In this document: piece by piece, positions 12,224 through 22,630 of the stretch | How the letters are laid out: each line of letters begins with the position of its first letter | Position numbering within the stretch: position 1 is the first letter of the stretch | From: Desmodesmus armatus | Taxonomy: Eukaryota > Chlorophyta > Chlorophyceae > Sphaeropleales > Scenedesmaceae | Assembly (NCBI GenBank): GCA_007449985.2 | Contig: VIIQ02000179.1 | Span: 62,001 to 126,000, forward strand | Direction of reading: 5' to 3' | DNA: 64,000 bases | Position numbers and translations under genes: made by a program | The notes under the pieces: model-generated | The model's input: only the letters and a program-made list of their open reading frames with translations | Told to the model about the DNA's origin: nothing | The model's database searches: none

Positions 12224-13204
12224 TTGACAGACATCAACACTTACTCGGCAGTGATGCTGCTGCTGCACAGCTGGATGCAGATGGGTCCGTTGTGGACACC
12301 CGATGGACACCCGATGCTGCTCAACTCAAACGCACCAGTGGTAAGATGCCACCAAGTCTGCTTGACAGGAGGCTACAGGCAACATTTCACTGACAAGCAG
12401 CACTGCTGCTGCGTCTGCGGCAGACGTGCCTGCCAAGGACTGAAGAAAGCCACACCACCAGCTGGCTGCAGCCCCTACCAACAAAAGGTCAGCACTAGTA
12501 CTAGTTCAGCACAAGGGGTGTGCAATGCAGCAGGTCAGCGCGTCTGGCCAAGAAGGGGCACAGCATCAGAGCCACAGGAGTTTGCTGCCCTGCTTCTGGT
12601 ACAGCACCTGCAGGACACATTATGTTGGTTACATGCATACCGTAGTAGCATGACACAGCAACCCTCCACCCAGAAGTACTGTACAGCATGTGCTGGGTCT
12701 GTTGGGAGCTTTTTGTGGCAGGCTTGGCAGCAGTAGTTCACGGCCAACACCTGGCTGCTCCTCCCATTGACGCTGACGCTGCTTGTCGTACAGGACAGCG
12801 CGTCTAAGGGCATGGAGGATGAGAACTTGCAGCTTGCGCACCAACTGGTCATGTGCTTGGACAAGCCAGCCGCCTGCAGCAGCTGTGCGGTGGTATGGGT
12901 GTCAGGTCAGTTGTGTGCTGGGACACCAGGCCAATCGGCAAGCACTTCTGCTGCAGATAGTAAGCAGCAGTGCATCAGCAGCAGCAGGACCGGTGATGTG
13001 ATGACTAGCTGTGCTGGTGGTGTGGGTTCTTCCAATGCACATGCCATGTGCCAGAGCACTGGCTCTGGCTGCTCCCTGCACCCTAGCTGCATTACAAGGT
13101 GCTTCATACACTGCGTCACCAAGGCAGGTGTCGCCCCGTTTGTACTGTGCACAGGTGGCCAGCGTGCATCCTGTAGGGCGTCCTACACAGTTGTGACCTT
13201 GTAG
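12224..13204 (+). pseudogene. Conserved coding-like segment of repeat block, copy 1
   Basis: A stretch after a CAG near 12793 reads DSASKGMEDENLQLAHQ and continues LVMCLDKPAACSSCA. The paralogous segment near 48208 reads DSVSEGFEHWQQLAHQ and LVMCLHKPAACSSCA in the same frame. That conservation suggests an ancestral exon. Upstream frames are broken relative to the copy near 46200, and no complete gene can be built. I call it a decayed gene fragment of unknown function; it could also be part of a non-coding repeat. Confidence 0.35.
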
Positions 13205-15126
13205 GCCAACAGCTTGCACCCTTGCAGCAGTGGTGTGGCAGTCAGCTCAGTCAGTGGACGGTCAGGCAAGAGTGTGTGTGAGAGTGTCTCGAATGGGGTG
13301 GGGTTAGGGGTGTTGTGAGTGACTACTTTTACTGTCGCCGTGACGCTCCACAGTGGATGAGCATGGTTTGTTGAAATGGGTTTGATGTGACAGAACTTCT
13401 GTGGCACAGAGCTGGTAGCCCTCTGCTGAGTTGGGTGCTGTGTGCTTGCACATTTGCTGCAACGCTCAAGGCCTTGTGGTGAGCAGCTGAAGGCAGCTTT
13501 GGCTGCCAATGTAACGGCCCGTTACCAGACTCTGGTCCACTGTGCAGCAACGCACAACCCCTGGATCAGCAGTCACTGATGATGCGGCAGAAAGGCATGC
13601 TTGCAGTACAATATGATATCGTGCAGTACATGCACTGCAGCCAAGGTATTGGGACGACGTCACGACCAGCCAGCTATCCAAGGGCTCATGAGGAGTCTAC
13701 AAGGCCACTTGATGTACCCTAGTTCCTTTGAGGTCGGGTGTGGAGGCGGTCAACATCGCCAACTATGGTGTGTGTAACACCCCCCCCCCCTTACCTTCCA
13801 GCAGAGACCATGTACGAGGCACTGCCGCGCCCACAGCAGACATGACCTGAACCCCAAGAATCTTAGCATGCCGCCAAGTGCCATGGTGCAAGGGGCTGCA
13901 GCCGAGGTAGCAGCAGGGCAGGATGTACTACATATCCTGGACCGGTCGTGCAAAGTCATATGCACCCGTCAAACTGTCTGTTCAATCGCGAAGCAGGTCT
14001 GAAACGGTGTATTTGAAGTGTGCTGGTGCGTGCTGATGGCCTTGGACTGGCCACCCGTGAAGGTCGCTTGATGGCCCCCGACGTTGGAGCGCCGACGTCG
14101 GAAGGCGATCGGTACGACATGGCTAAGTTTGTGCCGATCTAAGACCGCGTGAGGCAGCTGCAGAGCATCATGTTTTTGTTTATCTCCTGGCACTCCGCGC
14201 GTCCAGGGTGGGCGTTCGACACGCGGCTGGCCGTCCGACCTTTTTCCATGTGCGCTTCGCTCAATATACCCTCGCCACGAACTCCAAACAATTTCGCATA
14301 TCAAGTGGCAGTATAGGAGCAGTCTGTCCTTGTCAGACCCAAGACAGCCCGCACACGCTCTTGATCGCAGCACCGCGCGACTCTTACTCGCCTGGAAGGT
14401 TACTTGCCACTGTGCCGAGTTCATTTCATACCCTGTTACTGCTGTCTTTGGCCCCACCGCCACGACTTACTCAAGCTGAAGCCATGTTGCCCTAGCTATG
14501 CTGCTGCCCTTGTGCAGCCCTGAAGTGGTGAGCTTTTTCTTCTTCTTTCACAGTGAATTTTCACTTCTGGCACAAACCGCTTGCTGGGCAACAATGGCTA
14601 CTGTCCAAGAAGTGTGTGTGGCATCATTCTGGAGATGCTGAAGTGATAATCACACTTTCACGCGCCACGCTGCCGTCTCTATGCATACACATCTTGCAGG
14701 TTCACTCAAGGCAAATAACTTGTTGCCGCACGTTCCGTGCACATCAACTGCAACAAGCTGACACCCTATTCGAAGACTATTTACCACCAGCTGGGACCAA
14801 TACAACAACTCCCAGTCCAGCGGAACTGCACTGCACGCCGGCGTATGGTGTGCAACGTGCAGCGTACTGTGTCAACAACTGCAACCACGGCCCGGCCTTT
14901 GAATGACCGTTGCATGTAATTTCTGCCAGCACTGCTGTCTCAAACGTTTTTGTGCTGCCTAACCAAACACACTCACGGCAATGAACCACTGCTACTATAC
15001 CGCGCTGCCAGCACAGTTGGGATGCAGCCGCTGAGTCAACTGTCAGCCACTGGCCCAAACAGTAACAACTCCAACAAAGCCGTGCCTGTCCGGCGGCCTG
15101 GCATGCCCCTTCACAGCTGTCACAGC
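13205..15126. other. Unassigned interval downstream of gene A
   Basis: Nearest to gene A (about 14.5-15.1 kb) the plus strand is C/A-rich, so the minus strand is T/G-rich as expected for gene A's 3' UTR. A 164-codon minus-strand frame occupies 13969-14463. It has an Arg-rich middle (FRRRRSNVGG) but no family motif. The stretch 13.2-13.7 kb is T/G-rich on the plus strand. No feature is supported beyond this. Confidence 0.35.
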
Positions 15127-18100
15127 TCACACCAGCCTGCCCATTCTGTCCTCCAGGGCGCACACGACCTTGCACACCCGTCCACCATCCACAGCCGCCT
15201 GCAAGAACACATACATGGTCTGCAGCTGGTCTTCACTCACAGCACCCTGCATGTGCCGCCCAAACACCACCCCCAGCTGCTCGACCAGGCTGCTGTACTG
15301 CTGGCGGGACAGCAAAGGCCTGAGCTCACGACACATGAACGTTGCCAGCACCTGCTCCATGGCTGCAGCAGAGGGGGCTGCGGGCAGCTGAAGGCCTGGG
15401 GGCAGCAGAGTGTCAGACAAAGCGGCAACACTGTTGACAGCTGCTGCACCCGGCTGATTTGCACCCGGTGGCATGCTTGACCCCGCCGCCGCGGCCGCAG
15501 CAGCAGGGGTTGTGGGGGCAGCCAGCTGAGCAGCAGGCGGTCCTACTGCAGGGCTGCTGTCGCCACCGCCTGCGGCAGCTGTCCCTACTGGTGCTGCTGG
15601 TGCTGCTGCAGGCAGAGCTGGAGGGGTCAGTCTGCCAGGCAGCTGTAGGGAAGCTGTCAAGTGCTGCTGCATGTGGTGCTGAGTGCACCCTCCCTCCTCA
15701 CCATCTGAGTCCGCTGTGAGGTCCCACACCACAGGGCGCTCCTGCTTGACAGCAGCAGGACCTGCGCCTGAAGGTAACGGCTGCAGCCGAGGCTTCTTTC
15801 TGATTGTCGTGGGCAGCTGTTGTGCTGCTGACATCAGCCCTCCTGCTGCAGGATCACTACCCAAAACAGCCCCCTGGTCGCCGCCTGCCAGTTCCCTGGG
15901 CCTTTTCACGGGCAGGGTCGGCTGACTTGATGAGACCGCACGCAGCTGCGGGTGGTGTGGTGTCAGTGCTGCTCCTGCTATTGCTGACATTGGCTGGCCG
16001 GCAGCAGGCGCAGCAGTACGGCCTGCGCTGCCGCCAGCGCCCGGTGCGTCAATGGCAGCGTTCAACCTGTCGGGCGAGGCTACTGCAGGGCCATCAGCTG
16101 CTGCCGGTGCTGCTAGCAGCGCTGCCGGTGGAATAGGTGTGTCTGCTGCAGCTGTTGTTGCAGCCGCAGCTGCAGCCGCTGGCGTTGCAGGCGCAGCCAC
16201 AGCCGGTGTACCAACAGTCGCTGCTGCAGCCACAGACGCTGTACCTACAGCCGTGGCTGTAGCCGCTGTACCTGCAGCTGCTGGTGCTGCAGCAGACGCA
16301 TGGTCAGCTGGAGTGGGTGCCAGTGTGAGAGTCAGCCGAACACCTTGTGTAGGATGTTGAGAGAGGGCCGCTGTGGCAATGCTGCGGCCGACATACGCTG
16401 ACAGGGCATGCGCCTTGCGGACCCGGATGTACGTGGTGGTGTTTCTGCAGGTTGCTGTGACCTGCCATGGCCCTGATGGTTGACTGGCCTGGCTCTGCTG
16501 CCCTGTGAGAGACAAAGGCACACATGTGCAATAGGTTTGTTCACCATGCAGCATTGCCACAGCGGCCGACATACGCTGACAGGGCATGCGCCTTGCGGAC
16601 CCGGATGTACGTGGTGGTGTTTCTGCAGGTTGCTGTGACCTGCCATGGCCCTGATGGTTGACTGGCCTGGCTCTGCTGCCCTGTGATATACAAAGGCACA
16701 CATGTGCAATAGGTTTGTTCACCATGATCAAACCAAATCATAGCAAATCAATCAACCGTGCTGCCAGGCTGATGGTGTTGAGCTGCCCTGGACATTGGCA
16801 GTGAGCCACAAAGCTGACATAATGTCACATGTCACATGTGACATTTGGGTCACAACTGAGAATAGTGCGTGCGCTCACCAGGAGTGGGATGGTCCATCAC
16901 GGCCACCGTCATCTTGAAAAGAGAATTGGTGTCAGCTGGCAGCTGGGAGCAGACCAGCGCTTTGGGGATGGTGATCTCGGTTCTGCTCTCGGTCAACTGG
17001 GTTATGCTGCCAGCCTGCAAGCAGCACAGACAACAAGTTGTTCAAGCACACAAGGAGCTAGCACCTTGCGCTGCGCTGTGCTGTTGCGATGCAATAATGC
17101 GACGTGACGCAATAACAACGCAGTAATTGCCGGGTTCTGGGCGATACAGAGATGATGTGATATCTTCAAACATCAAAACCATTTAGGCTGCATGGGGCCT
17201 TCAATGCAGCACATCAGCTGACAAGGGGCCCGGGGCCAAAACTCAGGACAGGGTGTCCGTGAGCGACACAAAACACACTGGATGTAAGAGCATGTTGCTG
17301 CGTACTGTACTGCTCACTTACAACACGCGGGCTTTGTACGATGGACATCCCAGGTACCTACCTAACTTGCTTTGGTCAGACTTTGCTGCCAACAAGCACC
17401 TGCCAGATTCGATCTAAACGGTCCAGATGCCATGAGTCATGTGTTCATGCAAAGTCAGGTTGATATCAGGCATCACTCAAGGCCACTCTTTGCGAAGTGC
17501 CTCTCCTCACCTGCATCACCTGAGGCACGCTGCCAGGGAACACCTGCAGGCCTGGGCCCTCACCAGCCCTGACATTCAGGGACATGCCCGAATGCCTGTT
17601 GTGCTGGACTGAGTCATGAGTTGAAGGCACGATGTGCAGCATGAACCGTGGGATGTCACTGCTGTGTACCTGTGTGCACAACATAGAAGTGTGGCACATT
17701 GTGTATGTTTCAGAAAGGAGCGCTCGAACCCACCTCTTCATGAATGTGTACACATGTATGGCACACACCATGTGTGGCATGATCTGGTGACGTCACACCA
17801 TCATCGCTACATCTGGCTGACATGGCATGCCAATTATGATCATAATCGTATGATGAAATTTTTAGGAAGGTGCTGTGCCAACGCAATGTTGGTCATAGTG
17901 ACATTTTATATCATAGGTACGAAATTACTTCAATGCTGATCATCCAATTGACAGCTGCAGTCGTTATGTGAGGCGATGACTGCCAGGCATGTATGGGCCA
18001 TGGTACAGATGTTCTGACAGAGTGGCATGGATGATCGTATGATCTGCATTGCATGCAGCCATCAGTGCAGGCTGCACTGCAGGCAGCTGTTGCAGTGCGC

Positions 18101-18570
18101 TACGCACCCGTTCTTGCAGGACCACAGTGTGACAAGCTCCCAGTATCTCTAGACCCTGCAGGATGCTCTGGACCGAGAGCCCACTCAGCTGCAAGCTTCC
18201 TTTGATCGCATACTTCAGGGTGGCGTCCAAGGGCCCCAACGTGTCAGAGGCACTGGTGCTGCCTGCTGCAGATCCTGAGGCCTGTGCTGCTGACGACTGC
18301 TGCTGCTGCTGCTGCTGCATGACTGGATGCTGCAGCACGTAGCCCTTGATATCCCAGTCAGCTGGGTGTTTTACAATAGAAATCTGCACCGAGCAGCTGC
18401 CATGCAATGTCTGCAGCTCCTGAATGTCAGTGCACAGTGCACGTGCAATAAGGCTATGACGTTGTGGCTTCAGTTGATTGCTGCACCACAAAAAGTGCGA
18501 GTACGGCTGGGGCAAACTGACCACCTGTTCGGCTGAGGTGCGCTGGAGGGCTGCTGGTAAGGCAGACCCC

Positions 18571-18614
<44 letters not shown>

Positions 18615-19153
18615 CAGGTGGGTTGTTGCCCCACCTCCTCTGTGCAAGTGCTGCTGCTGCCTGCGCGCAGCGCTTGTACATTGGCCGCTGTCCGCACAGT
18701 CTGTGTCACTGCCATCTGACTCTGAAGCACCCTCGTTGCTGCCCCAGGTGTCTGAACCAGAGGTGACTGTCTGGCTGCCGCCGGATCTAGCAGCAGATCG
18801 CCTTGCTTGGGCCCGCTGCAGCACACACACCTGCATCTCATCAACAGCACAGACAGTCGCTGAGTCATTGCAGAGGGTGCCTTGAAGGTCCCACAGAACA
18901 GCAAGAGTGGCCTTGGTCAAGCCAGCACTGCACTTACCCTGGTGCTGCGGCGCAGGGGTGCATGGGTTGCGGCAGCCTGTGCTGAGAGCTGCATGCCCGA
19001 TTGCAGCTGCATTGCTGTCCCTGTTCCGGAGAAGCACTGAGCTGTGCGGATGGGCGTGCGCGGTAGCTTGCTTGATATCGTTTCGCCTACGAGGAACAAC
19101 ACAGTTGGTTGAATGCAGCAGGGAAGAGGCTCTCTTTTTTCGGATGTGCGCAT
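15127..19153 (-). CDS. Gene A: low-complexity protein with SUMO acceptor site and SIM
   Basis: Exons on the minus strand are 19153-18938, 18830-18108, 17669-17511, 17014-16879 and 16502-15127, about 869 residues. Phases are 0, 0, 0 and 1, identical to gene B where comparable. The N-terminal third holds a Ser/Asp-rich acidic stretch, a poly-Ala run (GCA repeats) and a conserved folded-looking region (SCSVQISIVKHPADWDIKG ... HTVVLQERVR). Exons 3 and 4 hold two more conserved blocks (GEGPGLQVFPGSV, ITIPKALVCSQL). The last exon is Ala/Pro/Gln-rich and contains a basic KKPRL stretch, a SUMO acceptor-type VKQE followed closely by VVWDLTADSDGEE, a typical SUMO-interacting motif, and a conserved C-terminal region (LLPPGLQLPAAP ... 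MYVFLQAAVDGG). Basic and SUMO motifs suggest a nuclear protein. There is no SP-RING, so it is not an obvious SUMO ligase. The start at 19153 is the first in-frame Met and upstream exons are possible. The family is unrecognised. Confidence 0.7.
15688..15752 (-). other. SUMO acceptor plus SIM module in gene A
   Basis: On the minus strand this encodes VKQERPVVWDLTADSDGEE. VKQE fits the hydrophobic-Lys-x-Glu sumoylation consensus. VVWDLT followed by acidic residues fits the SUMO-interacting motif known from PIAS-type proteins and other SUMO readers. Gene B has the equivalent module at 57560-57616. Confidence 0.65.
16384..16726 (-). repeat. Tandem duplication of an exon start in gene A
   Basis: Two near-identical 165-bp copies, 16384-16548 and 16562-16726, lie 178 bp apart and differ by two bases. 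Each contains the CAG acceptor and the first 118-119 bp of the final exon. The gene-proximal acceptor (exon starts at 16680) leads to a stop after about 45 codons because 178 is not a multiple of 3. The distal acceptor (exon starts at 16502) leads into the long frame. The junction holds an exact inverted copy (16548-16567) of the 20 bases at 16366-16385. Confidence 0.85.
16821..16845. repeat. 25-bp near-perfect palindrome
   Basis: AATGTCACAT and ATGTGACATT flank a five-base centre, so the 25-bp site is palindromic except at its middle base. It lies in the last intron of gene A. It could be a protein-binding site or chance. Confidence 0.5.
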
Positions 19154-19640
19154 GACGCTGACCCTTGGATGACGAGAGTTACTTGTATGGTCGTCACGGT
19201 TGAAACTAACAAGACAAAGACAATTTATTAATTTTTGGTAACCACAAAGTGAATGGTACTGTTGTTGTTGTCGTTGTTGCTGCGAGGCACATTGTCGTCG
19301 ATCAGTTCGTCCAAGGACCCAGCTGCAGCTACCTGCTGGCCCACCGCTCGGGAAGAGCTGAAAGCGATACACCCGAACTTTCCTGTGCACCCGTTCGGAT
19401 GAACGCTGTAAGTTTCTGGCAGACGGTTGCCACGCAGCTGCAGCAATGCAGCACTGGCAATGCAGGGGCAGAGGATGGAACGCCTGGCGGCCACAGTGTC
19501 TGGGTGGGTGGGTATCATCGACTCACCAGCACGCGTACAGCTGGCGGCTGCTCTCCACCGTGGCAGCAGCTGGATGTGCTGCCGTCAGCTCAGCAGGGGA
19601 CACAGCAGGCCTAGAGTTTGACAGGGGCTTCACTCGCAGT
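19154..19640. promoter_or_regulatory. Interval between divergent gene A and the MYND pseudogene
   Basis: Gene A reads left from 19153 and the MYND reading frame reads right. A plus-strand frame beginning with the ATG at 19249 stays open to a TAG at 19612 and is in the same frame as the MYND start, so part of this interval may once have been coding for that protein. An A/T-rich patch at 19215-19240 is the only base-composition feature suggestive of a promoter. Confidence 0.3.
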
Positions 19641-19903
19641 GCTGGTGCAGCAGCTGCAGGCAACTGGGGCCATGCTCAGCAGTGTTTCGGTACCGCATGT
19701 GTGCAGTAACTCGGCATGCACGAACCTCAGCAGCTGCACAGAGGCGCGGTTGGTGTCAGGGCGCAGCTGTGTGTGCGCGGGGATGCCGTGTAGCACGCTA
19801 CTGTGGGCGGGCTTGTCAGCGGGCAGCCTGGAAGCAGCACAAGCTCGTGTGCAAGGCGCTGGCAGCGGCCGCTGCCACAGCCCCAACAGCAGGAGGGGCA
19901 TAA
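19641..19903 (+). pseudogene. MYND zinc-finger C-terminus with a frameshift
   Basis: The first frame gives VQQLQATGAM, then CSNSACTNLSSCTEARLVSG and RSCVC. The next frame continues GCRVARYCGRACQRAAWKQH and KLVCKALAAAA to a TAA at 19903. Together these supply the Cys pairs, the YC..CQ..W..H...C tail and the spacing of a MYND finger, a protein-interaction zinc finger common in large green-algal families. The shift lies near 19781-19790 in a GCGGGGATGCC context and amounts to one extra base. Upstream in the same frame is a TAG at 19612. Either this is a decayed copy or there is a base error in the assembly. The MYND identification is firm; the pseudogene status depends on the frameshift being real. 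Confidence 0.7.
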
Positions 19904-20900
19904 TGCGAGGAGGCCAGGCAACCACATGGTGAGCTTTGATTCTGTGGCAGCATGGAGTACGAGCATATTTGTGGTTACTTGTGTATTGGCATGGCTGAGT
20001 CAACTTGATTGGCTGCTGCCACAAGTCATGCTATGTTGCTCAAAAGCCCGTGACAAGCAATTATTAAGGGTTTTGGTCTTAGTTGCATCCCCTCTAGCTA
20101 GCAACACAGCGCTGTGTTGGGCTGTGACAGCCTGGGCCCAGGCCAGCTGCTGTGCACCTGTACACCTGTCATAATTCAGACCGTCATCACCTGCTTTTGT
20201 GCTGCTGTTTCTGCAGACGCATCAGTGGATCAGTGGATGCTTTTGAGCATGACAAGGCCCAGGCAGTGAATGTGGTGCCGTGCTAGTAGCACCTGTATCA
20301 GAGAAGAGCCGCAAAGAGCGGTGGCGGTAATTAGCTGGCAAGGGCAGCAGCAGCAGAAGTGCAGCAGTTGCAGTCCAATCCAAGCCGTAAAAGCTGCCGC
20401 AGACAGCCCCTGGACAGGCCCTGAATGTCTTCATGGATGCTGTTGCTGAGAGTGGGGTTGCGGGGTGTGGGAGCGTTGCACAACAGTTTGTGACAGTGCG
20501 TAGTGAGTGCGGCCACAGCCTTTGTTTGCGTGGTTTCCTTTGAGTGACATACGCTGCCACAGTGTTGTTGTCTAGAGTTTGCAGTCCAAGCCAGTGCCTG
20601 TGTCGGGCAGTGCAGTTCATGCAGTAGTCCGCCTTCCTCCTACAAGCCGGCGGCACAAGCTTGATTGGTTGTTCGCTACAAGAGGCACCGTCAGAGCCCC
20701 GCACTATAATTGTTTAAAGATTGTCTGTTCACGGGGGCCCCGAGAGGCCCAGCCCACCCTATGCAACCCAGAGACACAATGCACATCCATCCCACCTCCG
20801 ATGTTGTGTTACATGGGGCCTGTCAGTTCAACCCATGAACTGAAGCCACCCCTCAGCCAATGCAGGCCCGGCTGCAGACTTCGGCGGGTCGCATCCATGA
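19904..20900 (+). other. No gene recognised; T/G-rich
   Basis: The sequence following the MYND stop is moderately T/G-rich on the plus strand, compatible with 3' UTR for the first part. I find no exon with convincing boundaries. Confidence 0.35.
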
Positions 20901-20914
20901 GGCAGCAGCATACA

Positions 20915-21150
20915 GTACAACAGTTGTAAGCGGTCTTCAAAGTGCAAGGTCTGGGGATCGAATCCTGCCAAAGGCATGCAAAACCCTAGTTCCATGTTTT
21001 CAGGCTGCTCCGCCCGGCCCAGCAGTGGTGCAGTAGGTCTTGGTAGGTGAGCCTGCCCCCTAGATCACAACAAGCTCCCACTTTGGTTGGGGAGTGTCTC
21101 TTGAGATGAAATTACCCCCTGAATAGAGGGCATGACATCACTGTTACTGT
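20915..21150 (+). mobile_element. SINE-like repeat
   Basis: GGGGATCGAATCCTGCC at about 20956-20972 resembles a tRNA T-arm/box B (consensus GGTTCGAATCC). It is followed by a roughly 170-bp tail region with AATTACCCCCTGAATAGAGG and a short terminal tandem (ACTGTTACTGTTACTGC) ending near 21155. A box-B-like head plus a short-repeat tail is how tRNA-derived SINEs look. No convincing box A or cloverleaf is present, so it is not a functional tRNA gene. Confidence 0.4.
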
Positions 21151-21155
21151 TACTG

Positions 21156-22630
21156 CATGATGCGGCGGCAGAAATTATTTATCAATGAATGCTACACCTG
21201 TAGCTGTGAAGGTCAAGACCTCTTGCCAGCAAATCACCGATATCACAGAGGCAAGCTCATGCCAGCCATTCACCGGAATCACGCAGCAGCTCCATCTCCC
21301 CTTCCAACTTTGTCAACGTGAATGCATGTCCTCGGCGCTCAACAGCGATAGCGAACCATACAGCACAGCACAGCACGGCGCACCACTGCTAAAGTGTGCT
21401 CAGGCAGCACTCACAGCGGCCTTCAGATTAACGCTCCTGAGTGCCTGGTCTCTTGACACACCCACAGTAGTTCAGTCACTTGAAGTCATGCACTGTGCAA
21501 CAGGGAACCCGAAAGACAGCCCGGCTAGTAGGACAGTTAGGAGCAGCAGTACGGGGTGCTGCTCTCTGTGGTTGCTGGCACCAGCACAAACTTGCTGCAG
21601 GTGTGTACAGACAGCTAGCAGCTAGCGGCAGAGAGCTTAGGCATGCAGGTGGTGAGCACGTCAAAAGTCGCCTAGCTGGAGCCAACGGCAGGCAGTGTGA
21701 TTTTGCGAAGTTCTCTGCACTGAGTGACTGTGAGCGGGCAGGAACTTGCTGAAAACAACACCTTGCAGTTCTTGCTGTGAGATGCAGCCCTCCCTCCCTT
21801 CCCAACAGATCCATTATCAAGAAGACAGCACAGTTGGTATCAGGGCAAGATGTGAAGCGCTCAGCAGCTGCAGTTGCTGGACACAACTCAGCTGTTGTGG
21901 CTGGTGTGGCAACACTATTTTTATGCAGAGTGCCCTCCACAGGGGGATGTGCCCTTTCAGGGGTATCACAAAGGAAACTTGTACAGGGACTTCCCAGTCG
22001 CAACAAGTTGCTGTGATCCTGTACTGTCACCCGGGGCCACCTCTTACCAATAAGGTGGTCACATCAGGCCAAAGGGGAGGGGCTCCCTAGGGGACAGCTG
22101 CACAATGGTCACTGGCTGGGTGTCTTTTGAACAATGGGCAACGGCACACCCCAACCAAACCAATGACATCATCTGAGGACTGCCAAATTGTATCGACAGA
22201 CGACAGCTGACACACCTCAAACGCCAAGTCTGCCAGGTGGCGCCGAAAAGTAACAAGTTACATTCAGTAGTGCAGCTTCATACCCAGTTGGAACTGGAAA
22301 ACATCACAAATTCTCCAAAAGTGCGACAAACAGCATCCATCAGAGCGTTCACAGCAACAGGCGATACCGTACAGTACAACCAGTTTCGCAATGAAGCGTG
22401 CAGGGTTGGCTCGCGCGCCTGCCAAGGCAGGTCACGCTAAGAAAGATTTGTCTTGGAAGGGTGAGTGCTGCATGTTGAGCACAATGCCAGCAGTCGTGGT
22501 ATTTGGCAGAAACAACAATCACATGTTGGAGCCACCCTAACCTCCATGTTCTGCTGAGAATGGTGCATAAGAGGACATCGAGACTAAATATTTCATACAT
22601 GAGGCCAAAGCAGCAGGCTCAGTAAAGCCT
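21156..22630. other. No gene recognised
   Basis: Open frames on both strands here (for example 21185-21625 plus and 21476-22030 minus) overlap each other and have no recognisable motif or matching splice sites. The last part contains the 5' flank of the next gene. An in-frame TAA lies about 14 codons upstream of its start. Confidence 0.35.

Larger units (their letters stand above)
9340..13000 (+). repeat. Segmental repeat block, copy 1
   Basis: This block matches 44240-48400 in the same orientation. Shared landmarks in order are a fold-back element (9347-9416 versus 44253-44322), MITE-like units, an AACGAAATGCGC segment near 11790 versus 45780, a CTCCCTGGGGAGTGACT segment near 11960 versus 45940, and the stretch beginning GCTTGTCGTACAGGACAGCG near 12780 versus 48197. 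Inside it a roughly 965-bp unit is tandemly repeated: the GTGAGGTTGATGTGGTGACG segment occurs near 9472 and again near 10440. Confidence 0.8.

Noticed and set aside
20915..20985. tRNA gene
   Set aside because: Only a T-arm-like sequence is present. Acceptor, D-arm and anticodon stems cannot be paired.
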